This document shows positions 50,516-59,007 of a stretch of DNA of 64,000 bases, piece after piece. A program made the position numbers and the translations under genes. The stretch lies in contig NZ_JAMLDY010000014.1 of NCBI RefSeq assembly GCF_024211255.1, forward strand, positions 28,585-92,584. Reading direction: 5' to 3'. This stretch comes from Sphingomonas liriopis. Its GTDB lineage: Bacteria > Pseudomonadota > Alphaproteobacteria > Sphingomonadales > Sphingomonadaceae. A model generated the notes under the pieces. That model did not search any database and was not told where the DNA came from. It worked only from the letters and a program-made list of their open reading frames with translations. Every line of letters starts with the position of its first letter. The stretch's first letter is position 1.

Positions 50516-50627
50516 GTCACCCCGGACTTGTTCCGGGGTCCACTCTGCGGCGAGGCGTGGGGCTTGGGGCTTGAGGTGTGAGCGTGCGCCTGCGGCACGG
50601 TGGACTCCGGAACAAGTCCGGGGTGAC
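50516..50627. repeat. Paired palindrome, GTCACCCCGGA type, copy 2
   Basis: 28-base arms at 50516-50543 and 50600-50627, loop about 56 bases, after the DsbD-family gene. Confidence 0.85.
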
Positions 50628-50766
50628 GGAAGGATAGGGGCGGCGTCTGAGCCATAATCGCCGCGCGCAGGCAGAATAAATCCCACCACCACATCGCGCC
50701 CCTTGTGCAGCGCAGCGATTCCCCGCAGCATGGAACTTGCATAACGTGGAGGGCTTTACCGTTCCG

Positions 50767-52257
50767 ATGGGGAAACGACCGGCGTTCGACGAGATCATGG
50801 GGATGGACGGCGATACGCCGCCGCGTTTGCCTCTGGCAGCCTTGGGCAAATGGCTGGCGGATACGCCCGACGACGAACTGCGCCGGCGGCAGGAGACGGC
50901 GGAGACGACCTTCCGCCAGCTCGGCATCACCTTCGCGGTCTATGGCGACACCGACACGCGCGAACGGATTATTCCGTTCGACATCGTGCCGCGCGTCTTT
51001 CTCGCCGACGAATGGGCGAAATTGTCCGAAGGGCTGGTGCAGCGGGTCGAGGCGATCAACGCCTTCCTCGACGACATCTATGGCGAGCGTCGTATCCTCA
51101 AGGAAGGCGTGCTGCCCGAGGATCTGATCCTCGGCAATCCGCAGTTCCGGCCTGAGATCGCGGGGATGCGCCCGCCGCACGGCATCTGGGCGCATATCTG
51201 CGGCATCGATCTGGTGCGCACCGGCCCCGACGCGTTCTTCGTGCTTGAGGACAATGCCCGCACGCCGTCGGGGGTGAGCTACATGCTCGAGAACCGCGAG
51301 GCGATGGTGCGGCTGTGCCCCGAACTGTTCCGCGAATATCGCGTCGAGCCGGTCGACAGCTATCCCGACCGGTTGCTGGAAACGATGAAGTCGGTCGCGC
51401 CACGCGGCGGCTCATCGGGGCCGGTGTGCGTTGTGCTGACGCCGGGGCATTACAATTCGGCCTATTACGAACATAGCTTCCTCGCCGATTCGATGGGGAT
51501 CGAGCTGGTCGAGGCGGCCGATCTGGTCGTCGACGACGATCAGGTCTGGATGCGGACGATCGCGGGGCGCGTGCGCGTCGACGTGATCTATCGCCGGGTC
51601 GACGACGATTATCTCGATCCGCTGGTCTTCCGCGCCGATTCGATGCTCGGCGTGCCCGGGCTGATCGCGGCCTATGCCGCGGGCAATGTCGCGATCATCA
51701 ACGCGCCGGGCAACGGCATCGCCGACGACAAGGCGATCTACAGCTACATGCCCGAGATCGTCCGTTTCTATTCGGGCGGCGAGGCGAAATTGCCCAACGT
51801 CGAGACGTGGCGCTGCCGCGAACCGCAGGCGCTGCAATATGTGCTCGATCATCTCGACGAGGTGGTGGTGAAGCTGGTCGATGGGTCGGGCGGCTATGGC
51901 ATGCTGGTCGGGCCGACCGCGAGCCGGCAGGAGATCGAGGACTTCCGACGCGCGCTGATCGCCGAGCCGCACCGTTATATCGCGCAGCCGACGCTGGCGC
52001 TGTCGACGGTGCCGACGCTGGCGGACAGCGGGCTCAGCCCCCGCCACGTCGATTTCCGCCCCTTCGTGCTGACCGGGTCGAAGGGCGTGCAGGTGGTGCC
52101 GGGCGGATTGACGCGGGTGGCGCTCAAGGAGGGGTCGCTGGTCGTCAATTCGAGCCAGGGCGGCGGGACCAAGGACAGTTTCGTGCTGATGGCGGATGGC
52201 CAGCGCCAGACGCAGTCGATGGGCGGCATGACGCAGAGCCAGGGGTTCGGGGCATGA
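50767..52257 (+). CDS. Circularly permuted ATP-grasp protein
   Basis: 496 residues from ATG 50767; TTG 50737 is an alternative and no ribosome site settles the matter. The domain is recognised by LEDNARTPSGVSYMLENRE, VVLTPGHYNSAYYEH, GNVAIINAPGNGIADDKAIY and VVKLVDGSGGYGM, typical of the permuted type-2 ATP-grasp family. This family is thought to ligate amino acids or peptides with ATP. It forms a fixed operon with an alpha-E protein and a transglutaminase-like protein, as here (overlapping starts). Physiological product unknown. Confidence 0.85.
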   Translation: MGKRPAFDEIMGMDGDTPPRLPLAALGKWLADTPDDELRRRQETAETTFRQLGITFAVYGDTDTRERIIPFDIVPRVFLADEWAKLSEGLVQRVEAINAFLDDIYGERRILKEGVLPEDLILGNPQFRPEIAGMRPPHGIWAHICGIDLVRTGPDAFFVLEDNARTPSGVSYMLENREAMVRLCPELFREYRVEPVDSYPDRLLETMKSVAPRGGSSGPVCVVLTPGHYNSAYYEHSFLADSMGIELVEAADLVVDDDQVWMRTIAGRVRVDVIYRRVDDDYLDPLVFRADSMLGVPGLIAAYAAGNVAIINAPGNGIADDKAIYSYMPEIVRFYSGGEAKLPNVETWRCREPQALQYVLDHLDEVVVKLVDGSGGYGMLVGPTASRQEIEDFRRALIAEPHRYIAQPTLALSTVPTLADSGLSPRHVDFRPFVLTGSKGVQVVPGGLTRVALKEGSLVVNSSQGGGTKDSFVLMADGQRQTQSMGGMTQSQGFGA

Positions 52258-53192
52258 TGCTCTCGCGGACGGCCTCGTCGCTCTACTGGCTGGGCCGGTA
52301 CATCGAGCGCGCCGATTTCTTCGCGCGGCTGATCGAGGCGACGGTCAGGCTCGACGTGATGTCGTCGCGGCCGGCGGGGGAGGTGGCGTGGTCGTCGGCG
52401 CTCGCGGTCACCGAGACCGAGGTCGACTTCGCCGCGCATGGCGGGACGCTGACGCAGACCGACGTGGTGCGCTTCCTGACCGTCGATACCAGCCATCCGG
52501 GGTCGGTGATCCGCTGCCTCGACCGCGCGCGCAACAACGCCAAGGCGGTGCGCACCGCGCTCAGCCGCGAGGCGTGGACCGCGATCAACCGCGCGTGGCT
52601 GGTGTTCGAATCGCGCAGCCAGGTCGGCGACGCCGCGCAGACGCTGCGGCTCGTCGAATCGGTCAAGAACGAGACGCGCGGGTTCGAGGGCGCGGTGCAC
52701 CAGATGCTGCGCAACCAGTCGCACTGGTTCATCCGGCTGGGGCAGGCGGTCGAGCGTGCCGACAACACCGCGCGATTGCTCGACGTCAAATACCATATCC
52801 TGCTGCCGGAGGGCGAGGCGGTCGGCGGGATCGTCGATCGCGACCAGTGGACGACGATCCTGCAGGTCGTGTCCGCGGTGACCGCCTATCGCTGGCTCTA
52901 TTCGGACGGGTTGACCCCGGCGAACGTCATCGACCTGCTGATCGCCAGCCACGATCTGCCGCGCAGCCTGACGGCATCCGCCGATACGACCGTCGAGCTG
53001 CTCGGCCTGCTCGCCGAACGCACCGGCAGCCATGGCGAGGCCGACCGGATGGCGCGGATGCGCGCCGCGCGGCTCGGCCGGACGCGGTCGGGCGAGGTGA
53101 TCGCCAGCGGCCTGCACCAGTATCTGCAGGCGTTCATCCGCGAAAACGGCCAGCTGCACGAGGCGATCGGTCGCCAGTTCCGGTTCGGCTGA
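52254..53192 (+). CDS. Alpha-E domain protein
   Basis: 312 residues from ATG 52254, overlapping the previous gene by four bases. All-helical, with the family pattern LSRTASSLYWLGRYIERAD at the N-terminus, HWFIRLGQAVERADNTARLLDVKYH in the centre and LPRSLTASADTT towards the end. Alpha-E proteins accompany ATP-grasp and transglutaminase-like partners in many bacteria. They are proposed to assemble or carry the peptide product; direct evidence is lacking. Confidence 0.84.
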   Translation: MMLSRTASSLYWLGRYIERADFFARLIEATVRLDVMSSRPAGEVAWSSALAVTETEVDFAAHGGTLTQTDVVRFLTVDTSHPGSVIRCLDRARNNAKAVRTALSREAWTAINRAWLVFESRSQVGDAAQTLRLVESVKNETRGFEGAVHQMLRNQSHWFIRLGQAVERADNTARLLDVKYHILLPEGEAVGGIVDRDQWTTILQVVSAVTAYRWLYSDGLTPANVIDLLIASHDLPRSLTASADTTVELLGLLAERTGSHGEADRMARMRAARLGRTRSGEVIASGLHQYLQAFIRENGQLHEAIGRQFRFG

Positions 53193-53995
53193 TGCGGCTC
53201 TCGATCGATCACCGCACCGTCTATCGCTTCACCGCGCCGCAGAGCCGGCTGGTGCAGATGCTGCGCATGACGCCGGAAAACAGCCACGACCAGACGGTGG
53301 CGCGCTGGCGGATCGACGTCGATTGCGACGCGACGATGCGGCGCGGGCGCGACGGCTTCGGCAATGCGGTCACGATGCTGTACGCGGAAGGGCCGATCGC
53401 AGACATCGAGATCGCGGTGCGCGGCGAGGTGCTGACCAGCCATTCCGACGGCGTCGTGCGCGGCGTACGCGAGGTGCTGCCGCCCGCCGTCTTCCTGCGC
53501 GCGACCGAGGCGACGCCGCGCGATCCGGCGATCGCCGCCTTCGCCGCGGAGGTGACGGCGGGCGCGGAGGGGCCGGTCGGCATGCTCCACCGGCTGAACC
53601 GCGCGCTGCACGAACGCTTCGCGCTCGACCGCGCGCGACCGGCGCCGGGATTGAGCGCGGCGGAGGCGTTCGCGCGGCCCGCGGCGACGTCGCGCGATCT
53701 GGCGCATATCTTCGCGGTGGCGGCGCGCTCTCTCGACATCCCGGCGCGCTACGTGTCGGGCTACAGCATCGTCGAGGGCTCGCTGCGCCCGACCCCGCAC
53801 GGCTGGGCGGAGGCGCACGTCGAGCGGCTCGGCTGGGTCGGGTTCGACCCGTGCACCGGCCGCTCGCCGCAGGAGGAAAGCGTCCGCGTCGCTGCCGCGC
53901 TCGACGCCTCGGGCGCCGCGCCAGTGGCGGGATCGCGGCTGGGCGAGGGCGAGGAGGAACTCGACGTCGCGGTGAAGGTGTCGGCGGCGCAATAG
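53192..53995 (+). CDS. Transglutaminase-like protein with Cys-to-Ser active site
   Basis: 267 residues. An N-terminal beta domain (1-130) is followed by a transglutaminase core: ATSRDLAHIFAVAARSLDIP (165-184), HGWAEAHV (203-210) and WVGFDPCTG (215-223). In most relatives the first motif reads CxDFAH, with Cys as nucleophile. Here codon TCG gives Ser167 in that place, while His203 and Asp219 remain. The protein is thus either inactive, a serine-based hydrolase, or uses another residue such as Cys221. It completes the ATP-grasp / alpha-E / transglutaminase operon. Confidence 0.82.
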   Translation: MRLSIDHRTVYRFTAPQSRLVQMLRMTPENSHDQTVARWRIDVDCDATMRRGRDGFGNAVTMLYAEGPIADIEIAVRGEVLTSHSDGVVRGVREVLPPAVFLRATEATPRDPAIAAFAAEVTAGAEGPVGMLHRLNRALHERFALDRARPAPGLSAAEAFARPAATSRDLAHIFAVAARSLDIPARYVSGYSIVEGSLRPTPHGWAEAHVERLGWVGFDPCTGRSPQEESVRVAAALDASGAAPVAGSRLGEGEEELDVAVKVSAAQ

Positions 53996-54069
53996 GGGGC
54001 TGATGGTCGGCCATGCCGGGAGGGGCGGCACGTCTGGCGACGGTGCTCGCCGGCTGCACCAAGGCCTCC

Positions 54070-54164
54070 GTCACCCCGGACTTGTTCCGGGGTCCACGGT
54101 TCGGCAAGCGCAACGGGCGATTGGTGTGCGGCACGGTGGACCCCGGAACAAGTCCGGGGTAACG
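54070..54164. repeat. Paired palindrome, GTCACCCCGGA type, copy 3
   Basis: 28-base arms at 54070-54097 and 54137-54164, loop about 39 bases; one mismatch at the outer end. Confidence 0.85.
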
Positions 54165-54271
54165 AAGATTTCGGGAAAGGCACCGAGGCATTACGGCCGG
54201 CCCCATGGCCAGACGAAGCGAAAGTCGACTCGGTTAACCGGATCACAACCCGGCGCGCCTAACCCGGCAGC

Positions 54272-55255
54272 GTGGGGCATTCGCGCATCTCGACGATCGG
54301 CCAGCTTTTGCTGGGTCTGGCGCTGTTGACCGCGTCGTCGTGCGTGCCGCCCAAGACCCAAGGGTCGCGCGTCGCGCAGGCTGTGCCGCCGCCGACGCCG
54401 CGCCAGCTGCTCCGCGACCTCGCGCTCGACGTGCCGGGCGACATGCCGGGGCTGGAGGGATTACCGGCTAGCCTGCGCGCCAGCATCGCCGACGATGCCG
54501 CGCCGGCGCTGGTCGATGCCGCGCCGCCGTTCCTCGCGCAGATGCAGAGCCAGGACGATGCGGCGCGCGCGACCGAATGCCTGACCGCCGCGGTCTATTA
54601 CGAGGCGCGCTCCGAAGCGGTCGACGGGCAGCGCGCGGTGGCGCAGGTCGTGCTCAACCGCGTGCGCGATCGCGCCTTTCCGCACAGCGTCTGCGGCGTC
54701 GTCTATCAGGGGTCGAACCGGCGGACGGGGTGCCAGTTCTCCTTCACCTGCGACGGATCGATGGCGCATCGCCGCGATCCCTATTCGTGGGCGCGCGCCC
54801 GCGCCATCGCCGAGGCGGCGCTGGCGGGCGACGTCTATGCGCCGGTCGGCGCGGCGACCTTCTACCATACCAGCGCGATCCTGCCGTGGTGGGCATCGAG
54901 CATGGCGCGGATCGGATCGGTCGGCGCGCATGTCTTCTACCGCTGGCGTGGCGCGATGGAGGGGGCGTTGAGCTTCCGTGCGTCCTATGCCGGCGTCGAA
55001 CCCGGCGTCGGCGGGATCGCGGCTCCCGGGCTGCAGACCGCGGGCATGTATCGCGACAGCAGCGAGGTGGGCGGCGTCACCATCCATCGCGGCAAGATGA
55101 CGCCGGTGGCGAGCGCTGGCCCGGTCGCGACGAACGCGGTGTCGGCTCCGCGGATGCTGATGGCGGCCGGCGTGCGCGTCCATCTGGGCAGCGAAGCCCC
55201 GCGGCGCGTGGTCACCGACGGCGCGGTGATCGGCGAGGAAAGCGACCCGATCTGA
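54272..55255 (+). CDS. SleB-family cell wall hydrolase
   Basis: 327 residues from GTG 54272. A hydrophobic N-terminus ends in LLTASSC (Cys24), a possible lipoprotein signal. The hydrolase domain (about 100-215) carries AAVYYEARSE with conserved Glu111 and Glu115, then VAQVVLNRVRD and the TFYHT segment. SleB relatives cleave peptidoglycan glycan strands as lytic transglycosylases in spore formers. In alphaproteobacteria they probably act in wall remodelling. The C-terminal 100 residues are Gly/Pro/Val-rich. GG-rich sequence precedes the GTG start. Confidence 0.8.
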   Translation: MGHSRISTIGQLLLGLALLTASSCVPPKTQGSRVAQAVPPPTPRQLLRDLALDVPGDMPGLEGLPASLRASIADDAAPALVDAAPPFLAQMQSQDDAARATECLTAAVYYEARSEAVDGQRAVAQVVLNRVRDRAFPHSVCGVVYQGSNRRTGCQFSFTCDGSMAHRRDPYSWARARAIAEAALAGDVYAPVGAATFYHTSAILPWWASSMARIGSVGAHVFYRWRGAMEGALSFRASYAGVEPGVGGIAAPGLQTAGMYRDSSEVGGVTIHRGKMTPVASAGPVATNAVSAPRMLMAAGVRVHLGSEAPRRVVTDGAVIGEESDPI

Positions 55256-55305
55256 GGCGGATCGACATTCGGGTTCGTGGGATAGACGGTGCCCCACAAG
55301 GCACC

Positions 55306-55411
55306 GTCGCCCCGGACGTGTTCCGGGGTCCACCGGGCGGCTCGGCCATCGGCAAGAGGCTGAGGGGCCGCGCTCGCGGGACCGTGGACCCCGGAACAAG
55401 TCCGGGGTGAC
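55306..55411. repeat. Paired palindrome, GTCACCCCGGA type, copy 4
   Basis: 28-base arms at 55306-55333 and 55384-55411 with two mismatches; loop about 50 bases. Confidence 0.85.
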
Positions 55412-55523
55412 GTGGTAAGAGAGCAAGGCCCGTTCCGGCATTCGTCTACGACTTCCAACGTAATCCGATCCAGGCCCCCATCCGCCTTCCTGGCGAAGGC
55501 GAGACCTCTGCGAAAGTCCCTCA

Positions 55524-55612
55524 GTGCTCCCGCGTAGGCGGGAGTCCAGGAGTCACGCGCTCCATAAGCCGTTGTTTTGCTTGGCTCTGGGCTCCCGCCT
55601 GCGCGGGAGCAC
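55524..55612. repeat. Paired palindrome, GTGCTCCCGCGTAGGCGGGAG type
   Basis: About 26-base arms with two mismatches around a 38-base loop, related in layout to the GTCATCCCCGCG family at 31099. Confidence 0.8.
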
Positions 55613-55747
55613 GGGAAAGGGGTACGAACGTTCGCAGTGCTCTCGCGAAAGCCGGGGTCCAGCTGGGCGACGTTCGCGACCATGCCCCTGTGCTTGCCCG
55701 ACTGGGCCCCGGCCTTTGCCGGGGAAGGGGGGACGTGGATAGGCCCG

Positions 55748-56539
55748 TCAGGCCAGTGCGACCTGCCGCACGTCCGGCACCGGGGCCAGTTCCTCGTCGG
55801 TCAGCGCGCGCCAACCGTTGGGGCCGAGCATCTCGATCGGGCGATAGCGCGTCTTGTAGGCCATCCGCGCCGAACCCTTCACCCAATAGCCGAGGTAGAC
55901 GTAGGGCAGGCCCGCGTCGCGCGCGCGCGCGATGTGATCCATGATGATGACGTTGCCGAGGCCCGGCCGTGCCGCGCCGGGCGTCTCGTCGTCGGCGGCG
56001 AAGAAGCTGTAGATCATCGACAGGCCGTCCGCCTGCCGGTCGGTCAGGCAGGCGCCGACCAACCGTCCCCGCTCGCCATTGGTCGAGGGGGTGCGATATT
56101 CGACGATCTGCGAATTGACCGGCGAATGCTCGACCATGTCGGCGTAATCGTCTTCGTCCATCCCCGCCATGCCGCCGCCGGGGTGACGCGCGCCCAAGTA
56201 GCGGCGCAGCAGCTGGAACTGCTCGTCGGTCGCCCACGGGCGACAGGCGGTGACCTCCAGATCGTCGTTGCGGCGCAGCAGCTTGCGCTGGCTGGCGTTG
56301 GGGACGAAATCGGGCGTGACGACGCGTACCGAGACGCAGGCGGTGCAGCCGGCGCACGACGGGCGATAGGCGACCCCCTGCGACCGGCGAAAGCCGATCC
56401 GGCCGAGCGCGTCGTTCAGTTCGGTCGCATGCGGGCCGCTCAATTCGGTGAACACCTTGCGCTCCTGCCGGCCCGGCAGGTACGGACAGGGCGCGGGCGT
56501 GGTGACGAAGAAGCGCGGAAAACGAAAAGGCGCAGTCAC
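55748..56539 (-). CDS. bpt: Aspartate/glutamate leucyltransferase (Bpt), N-end rule
   Basis: 263 residues from GTG 56539, the usual [11 protein letters not shown] start; TTG 56548 is possible. Cys motifs [19 protein letters not shown] and the acyl-transfer core [11 protein letters not shown]...[23 protein letters not shown] match the Ate/Bpt family. It attaches leucine or arginine from tRNA to proteins beginning with Asp, Glu or oxidised Cys, marking them for ClpS-ClpAP. The two cysteine clusters may bind metal or heme. Stand-alone gene. Confidence 0.92.
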   Translation of the reverse strand: MTAPFRFPRFFVTTPAPCPYLPGRQERKVFTELSGPHATELNDALGRIGFRRSQGVAYRPSCAGCTACVSVRVVTPDFVPNASQRKLLRRNDDLEVTACRPWATDEQFQLLRRYLGARHPGGGMAGMDEDDYADMVEHSPVNSQIVEYRTPSTNGERGRLVGACLTDRQADGLSMIYSFFAADDETPGAARPGLGNVIIMDHIARARDAGLPYVYLGYWVKGSARMAYKTRYRPIEMLGPNGWRALTDEELAPVPDVRQVALA

Positions 56540-56706
56540 CGCCGGCAATCCCCCGAGATATTGGCCACCGCGACCGCGGCGCGCACGACATATGAATCAC
56601 CCGCGCGGTCCTGAAAAGCGGCTTTACCATCAAAGAGGGTTAATCGCTGGCAGAGAGTCTTTCCGGCACCAGCGACGGGTCCATTTCGGGACAATGCTGC
56701 ACTGCG

Positions 56707-56731
56707 GGAACAACGATGGCGCCGGGTCGTT
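56707..56731 (+). promoter_or_regulatory. General-stress (EcfG) promoter
   Basis: GGAAC (56707-56711), exactly 16 bases, then CGTT (56728-56731). This matches the alphaproteobacterial sigma-EcfG consensus. The start of transcription would lie near 56738, 30 bases before the small gene at 56768. Confidence 0.68.
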
Positions 56732-56767
56732 GCAGCAGTCCTAGGACCCAATCTCCGGAGTATTCCC

Positions 56768-57028
56768 ATGACCAAGATGTTTGCCGGCTCGCTCGCCGCG
56801 CTCGCGATGACCGCCGCGCCGATCGCAGCGACGCCTGCGTTCGCCGCCCCCACCACCAACCCCGCCGCTTCGCTGTCGGTCGCCAAGTCGGTGCGCGCCA
56901 GCACGCCGTCGGCGAAGAAGAACGACCTCGCCGGTGGCGGGCTGATCTTCGCCGCGCTGATCGCCGCGGGCGTGATCGCGATCGTCGCGGTCGCCGCGTC
57001 GAAGGACGACAGCGCCGACAGCAACTAA
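56768..57028 (+). CDS. Small exported membrane protein under stress control
   Basis: 86 residues. Signal-like N-terminus (about 1-26, ending AFAAP), a short Ala/Ser/Val-rich linker, then a second hydrophobic segment (about 55-78, GGLIFAALIAAGVIAIVAV) and an acidic tail. Similar small proteins are widespread in sphingomonads. The promoter at 56707-56731 places it in the general stress regulon. It is followed by a terminator. Function unknown. Confidence 0.68.
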   Translation: MTKMFAGSLAALAMTAAPIAATPAFAAPTTNPAASLSVAKSVRASTPSAKKNDLAGGGLIFAALIAAGVIAIVAVAASKDDSADSN

Positions 57029-57049
57029 GCTGACGGTTCCGACCTAATG

Positions 57050-57084
57050 AAACGGGGGCGGCGCGACGGCGCGGTCCCCGTTTT
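57050..57084. terminator. Terminator between convergent genes
   Basis: AAACGGGG (57050-57057) and CCCCGTTT (57076-57083) pair, with a GC-rich inner loop and trailing T, between the small stress gene and the DUF983 gene. Confidence 0.65.
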
Positions 57085-57095
57085 CATGTCCGGCG

Positions 57096-57551
57096 CTATT
57101 GATCGAAATCGCTGCGGTCGCCCTGTGTGCCGTGCAGCTGCGCCCAGAGCTGCCGCGTCCCCGCCTCCTGCGCGCGGTTGACGAATTGCGATGCGACCAG
57201 CCAGCCCTTCAGCGGGCGGAGCGGCAGCAAGGTGCCGAGCGCCATGAACGGCACCGAGGTGACGAGGTGCACCCACGCCGGCGGCGCGAACGCCACCTGC
57301 ACCCAGACGACGAACGCGATCAACGGCAGCGCGACGATGCACAGCGAGAAGAACGCCGGGCCATCGTCCGGCGCGGCGAAGCGATAGTCGAGATCGCAAT
57401 GCGCGCAGCGATCGACGATCTTCAGCCACGACCGGAACATGTGCCCCTGTCCACAGCGTGGACACAGCCCCTTCCAGCCGCAGCGCAGGATCCAGCGGAA
57501 CTTGGCGTTGCCGTCGTTCAGCGGCGGGAATGCGGGCGTGTCTGCTTCCAT
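57096..57551 (-). CDS. DUF983 membrane protein
   Basis: 151 residues from ATG 57551. CPRCGQGHMFRSWLKI (about 30-45) and CAHC pairs form a zinc-ribbon-like N-terminus. Two membrane helices follow (about 72-115). The GLCPRCG...F pattern is the DUF983 signature. Genes of this family often lie near cytochrome oxidase genes, which are not present here. Function unknown. Downstream of the gene is the terminator at 57050. Confidence 0.8.
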   Translation of the reverse strand: MEADTPAFPPLNDGNAKFRWILRCGWKGLCPRCGQGHMFRSWLKIVDRCAHCDLDYRFAAPDDGPAFFSLCIVALPLIAFVVWVQVAFAPPAWVHLVTSVPFMALGTLLPLRPLKGWLVASQFVNRAQEAGTRQLWAQLHGTQGDRSDFDQ

Positions 57552-57634
57552 GACACGGGAGATAGGCCGTCGCGCCGGGGATGCGATGGGACATATTGTC
57601 CACCGTGCGCCCTCTTGCCTATCCACGTCCCCGA

Positions 57635-57701
57635 CCGTTCGCCCTGAGCCTGTCGAAGGGCAGGTGAGACTCAGGCCCTTCGACAGGCTCAGGGCGAACG
57701 G
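57635..57701. repeat. Paired palindrome, TTCGCCCTGAGCCTGTCGAAG type, copy 2
   Basis: Perfect 27-base arms at 57635-57661 and 57675-57701 with a 13-base loop. It matches the imperfect copy at 30261. Confidence 0.85.
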
Positions 57702-57722
57702 GAGTCCCGGGGGCGACCCGCC

Positions 57723-58964
57723 CTACGCCTGTTCGACCACGCTCGTTTCGAACCCGCCCTCGCGCAGCGCGACGATCAGGCGATTGAGATGGGCGCGGTC
57801 GCGCGTCTCGCATTCGATATCGGTGACCAGCCCCTTGGCGGGCAGCGAGGTGAAGATGCGCTGGTGGTACACTTCGATGATGTTGACCCGCTGCGCGTCG
57901 AAGATGCGCGCGACGTTGAACAGCGCGCCGGGCTGGTCCTGCAGCCGCACGCGCAGGCGCGCGAGCCGGCCCGAGCGGGCGAGGTCGCGCAGCAGCACGT
58001 TGGCGAGCAATCGCGTGTCGATATTGCCGCCGCACAGGATGATGCCGACGGTGCGCCCCTTGAAGCGTTCCGGATAGGCCATCAGCGCGGCGAGGCCCGC
58101 GGCGCCCGCGCCCTCGACCACCGTCTTCTCGATCTGCAGCAGCAGGCTGACCGCTTCTTCCAGATTGCGTTCGCCGACCAGCACGATGTCGTCGACCAGT
58201 TCGGCGACCATGCGCGAGGTGATGCCGCCCGGCTCCTTCACCGCGATCCCCTCGGCCAGCGTATCGCCGGCGCAGGGCAGGTCGGTGCCGCGGATACGGT
58301 TGTACATCGACGGGAACAGTTCCGCTTGGACGCCGACGATCTCGATCGGGTGATCCGCGGCGCGTGCGACGATCGCGGTGCCGGAGATGAGCCCGCCGCC
58401 GCCGATCGGGATCAGCAGCGTGTCGAGGTTGGGCACGTCCTCCAGCATCTCGACCGCCGCCGTCCCCTGTGCGGCGATGACGCGCGGATCGTCGAACGGA
58501 TGGACGAAGGTGAAGCCGCATTCCGCCTCGAGCACGCGGGCGTGCGCGTAGGCGGCGTCGAACGTCTCGCCCTCCAGCACGACGTTGGCCTTGTGCCCCT
58601 CGGTCTGCGTCACCTTCACCGTCGGCGTGGTGCGCGGCATGACGATCGTCGCAGGGATGCCGAGCCGGTTGGCGTGATAGGCGAGCCCCTGCGCGTGATT
58701 GCCGGCGGAGGCGGCGATGACGCCCTTGGCGCGCGCCTCGGGCGACAGCTGCAGCAGCGTGTTGAGCGCGCCGCGTTCCTTGTACGCCGCGGTGAACTGC
58801 AGATTCTCGAACTTCAGGAACACAGTGGCGCCGGTCATGTCGCTCAGCGTCTTGCTGACCAAAGTCGGCGTGCGGACGATGGCGTCGCGGATACGGGCGT
58901 GCGCGGCGTGGACGTCGTCGATCGTGACGGGCAAAGCGGCGGTGACAGCGGATTTCGTAGCCAT
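57723..58964 (-). CDS. ilvA: Threonine ammonia-lyase, PLP-dependent, with ACT domain
   Basis: 413 residues. The PLP Lys62 lies in AAYKERGALN; SAGNHAQG (about 85-92) and PIGGGGLISG (about 191-200) bind the cofactor phosphate. A C-terminal ACT domain (about 330-410) suggests allosteric control. It converts threonine to 2-oxobutyrate, the first step of isoleucine synthesis. The single short ACT domain is closer to the TdcB/long YjgF-coupled types than to E. coli IlvA with two. The symbol is therefore tentative. Confidence 0.9.
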   Translation of the reverse strand: MATKSAVTAALPVTIDDVHAAHARIRDAIVRTPTLVSKTLSDMTGATVFLKFENLQFTAAYKERGALNTLLQLSPEARAKGVIAASAGNHAQGLAYHANRLGIPATIVMPRTTPTVKVTQTEGHKANVVLEGETFDAAYAHARVLEAECGFTFVHPFDDPRVIAAQGTAAVEMLEDVPNLDTLLIPIGGGGLISGTAIVARAADHPIEIVGVQAELFPSMYNRIRGTDLPCAGDTLAEGIAVKEPGGITSRMVAELVDDIVLVGERNLEEAVSLLLQIEKTVVEGAGAAGLAALMAYPERFKGRTVGIILCGGNIDTRLLANVLLRDLARSGRLARLRVRLQDQPGALFNVARIFDAQRVNIIEVYHQRIFTSLPAKGLVTDIECETRDRAHLNRLIVALREGGFETSVVEQA

Positions 58965-59007
58965 GCCGAGCCGCTAGACCATCTGGTGCGGTGGGGGAAC
59001 ACCGCTT

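Larger units (their letters stand above)
55256..55747. other. Repeat-filled intergenic region, 492 bases
   Basis: No gene found. The region holds at least two paired palindromes, 55306-55411 and 55524-55612, plus a third imperfect pair (55651 to 55727, CCGGGGTCCAG against CTGGGCCCCGG). It lies between the convergent SleB and leucyltransferase genes. Confidence 0.7.

Noticed and set aside
54070..55612. Closely spaced palindromes as a CRISPR array
   Set aside because: The copies are inverted pairs at irregular spacing without regular spacers and no cas genes are present.
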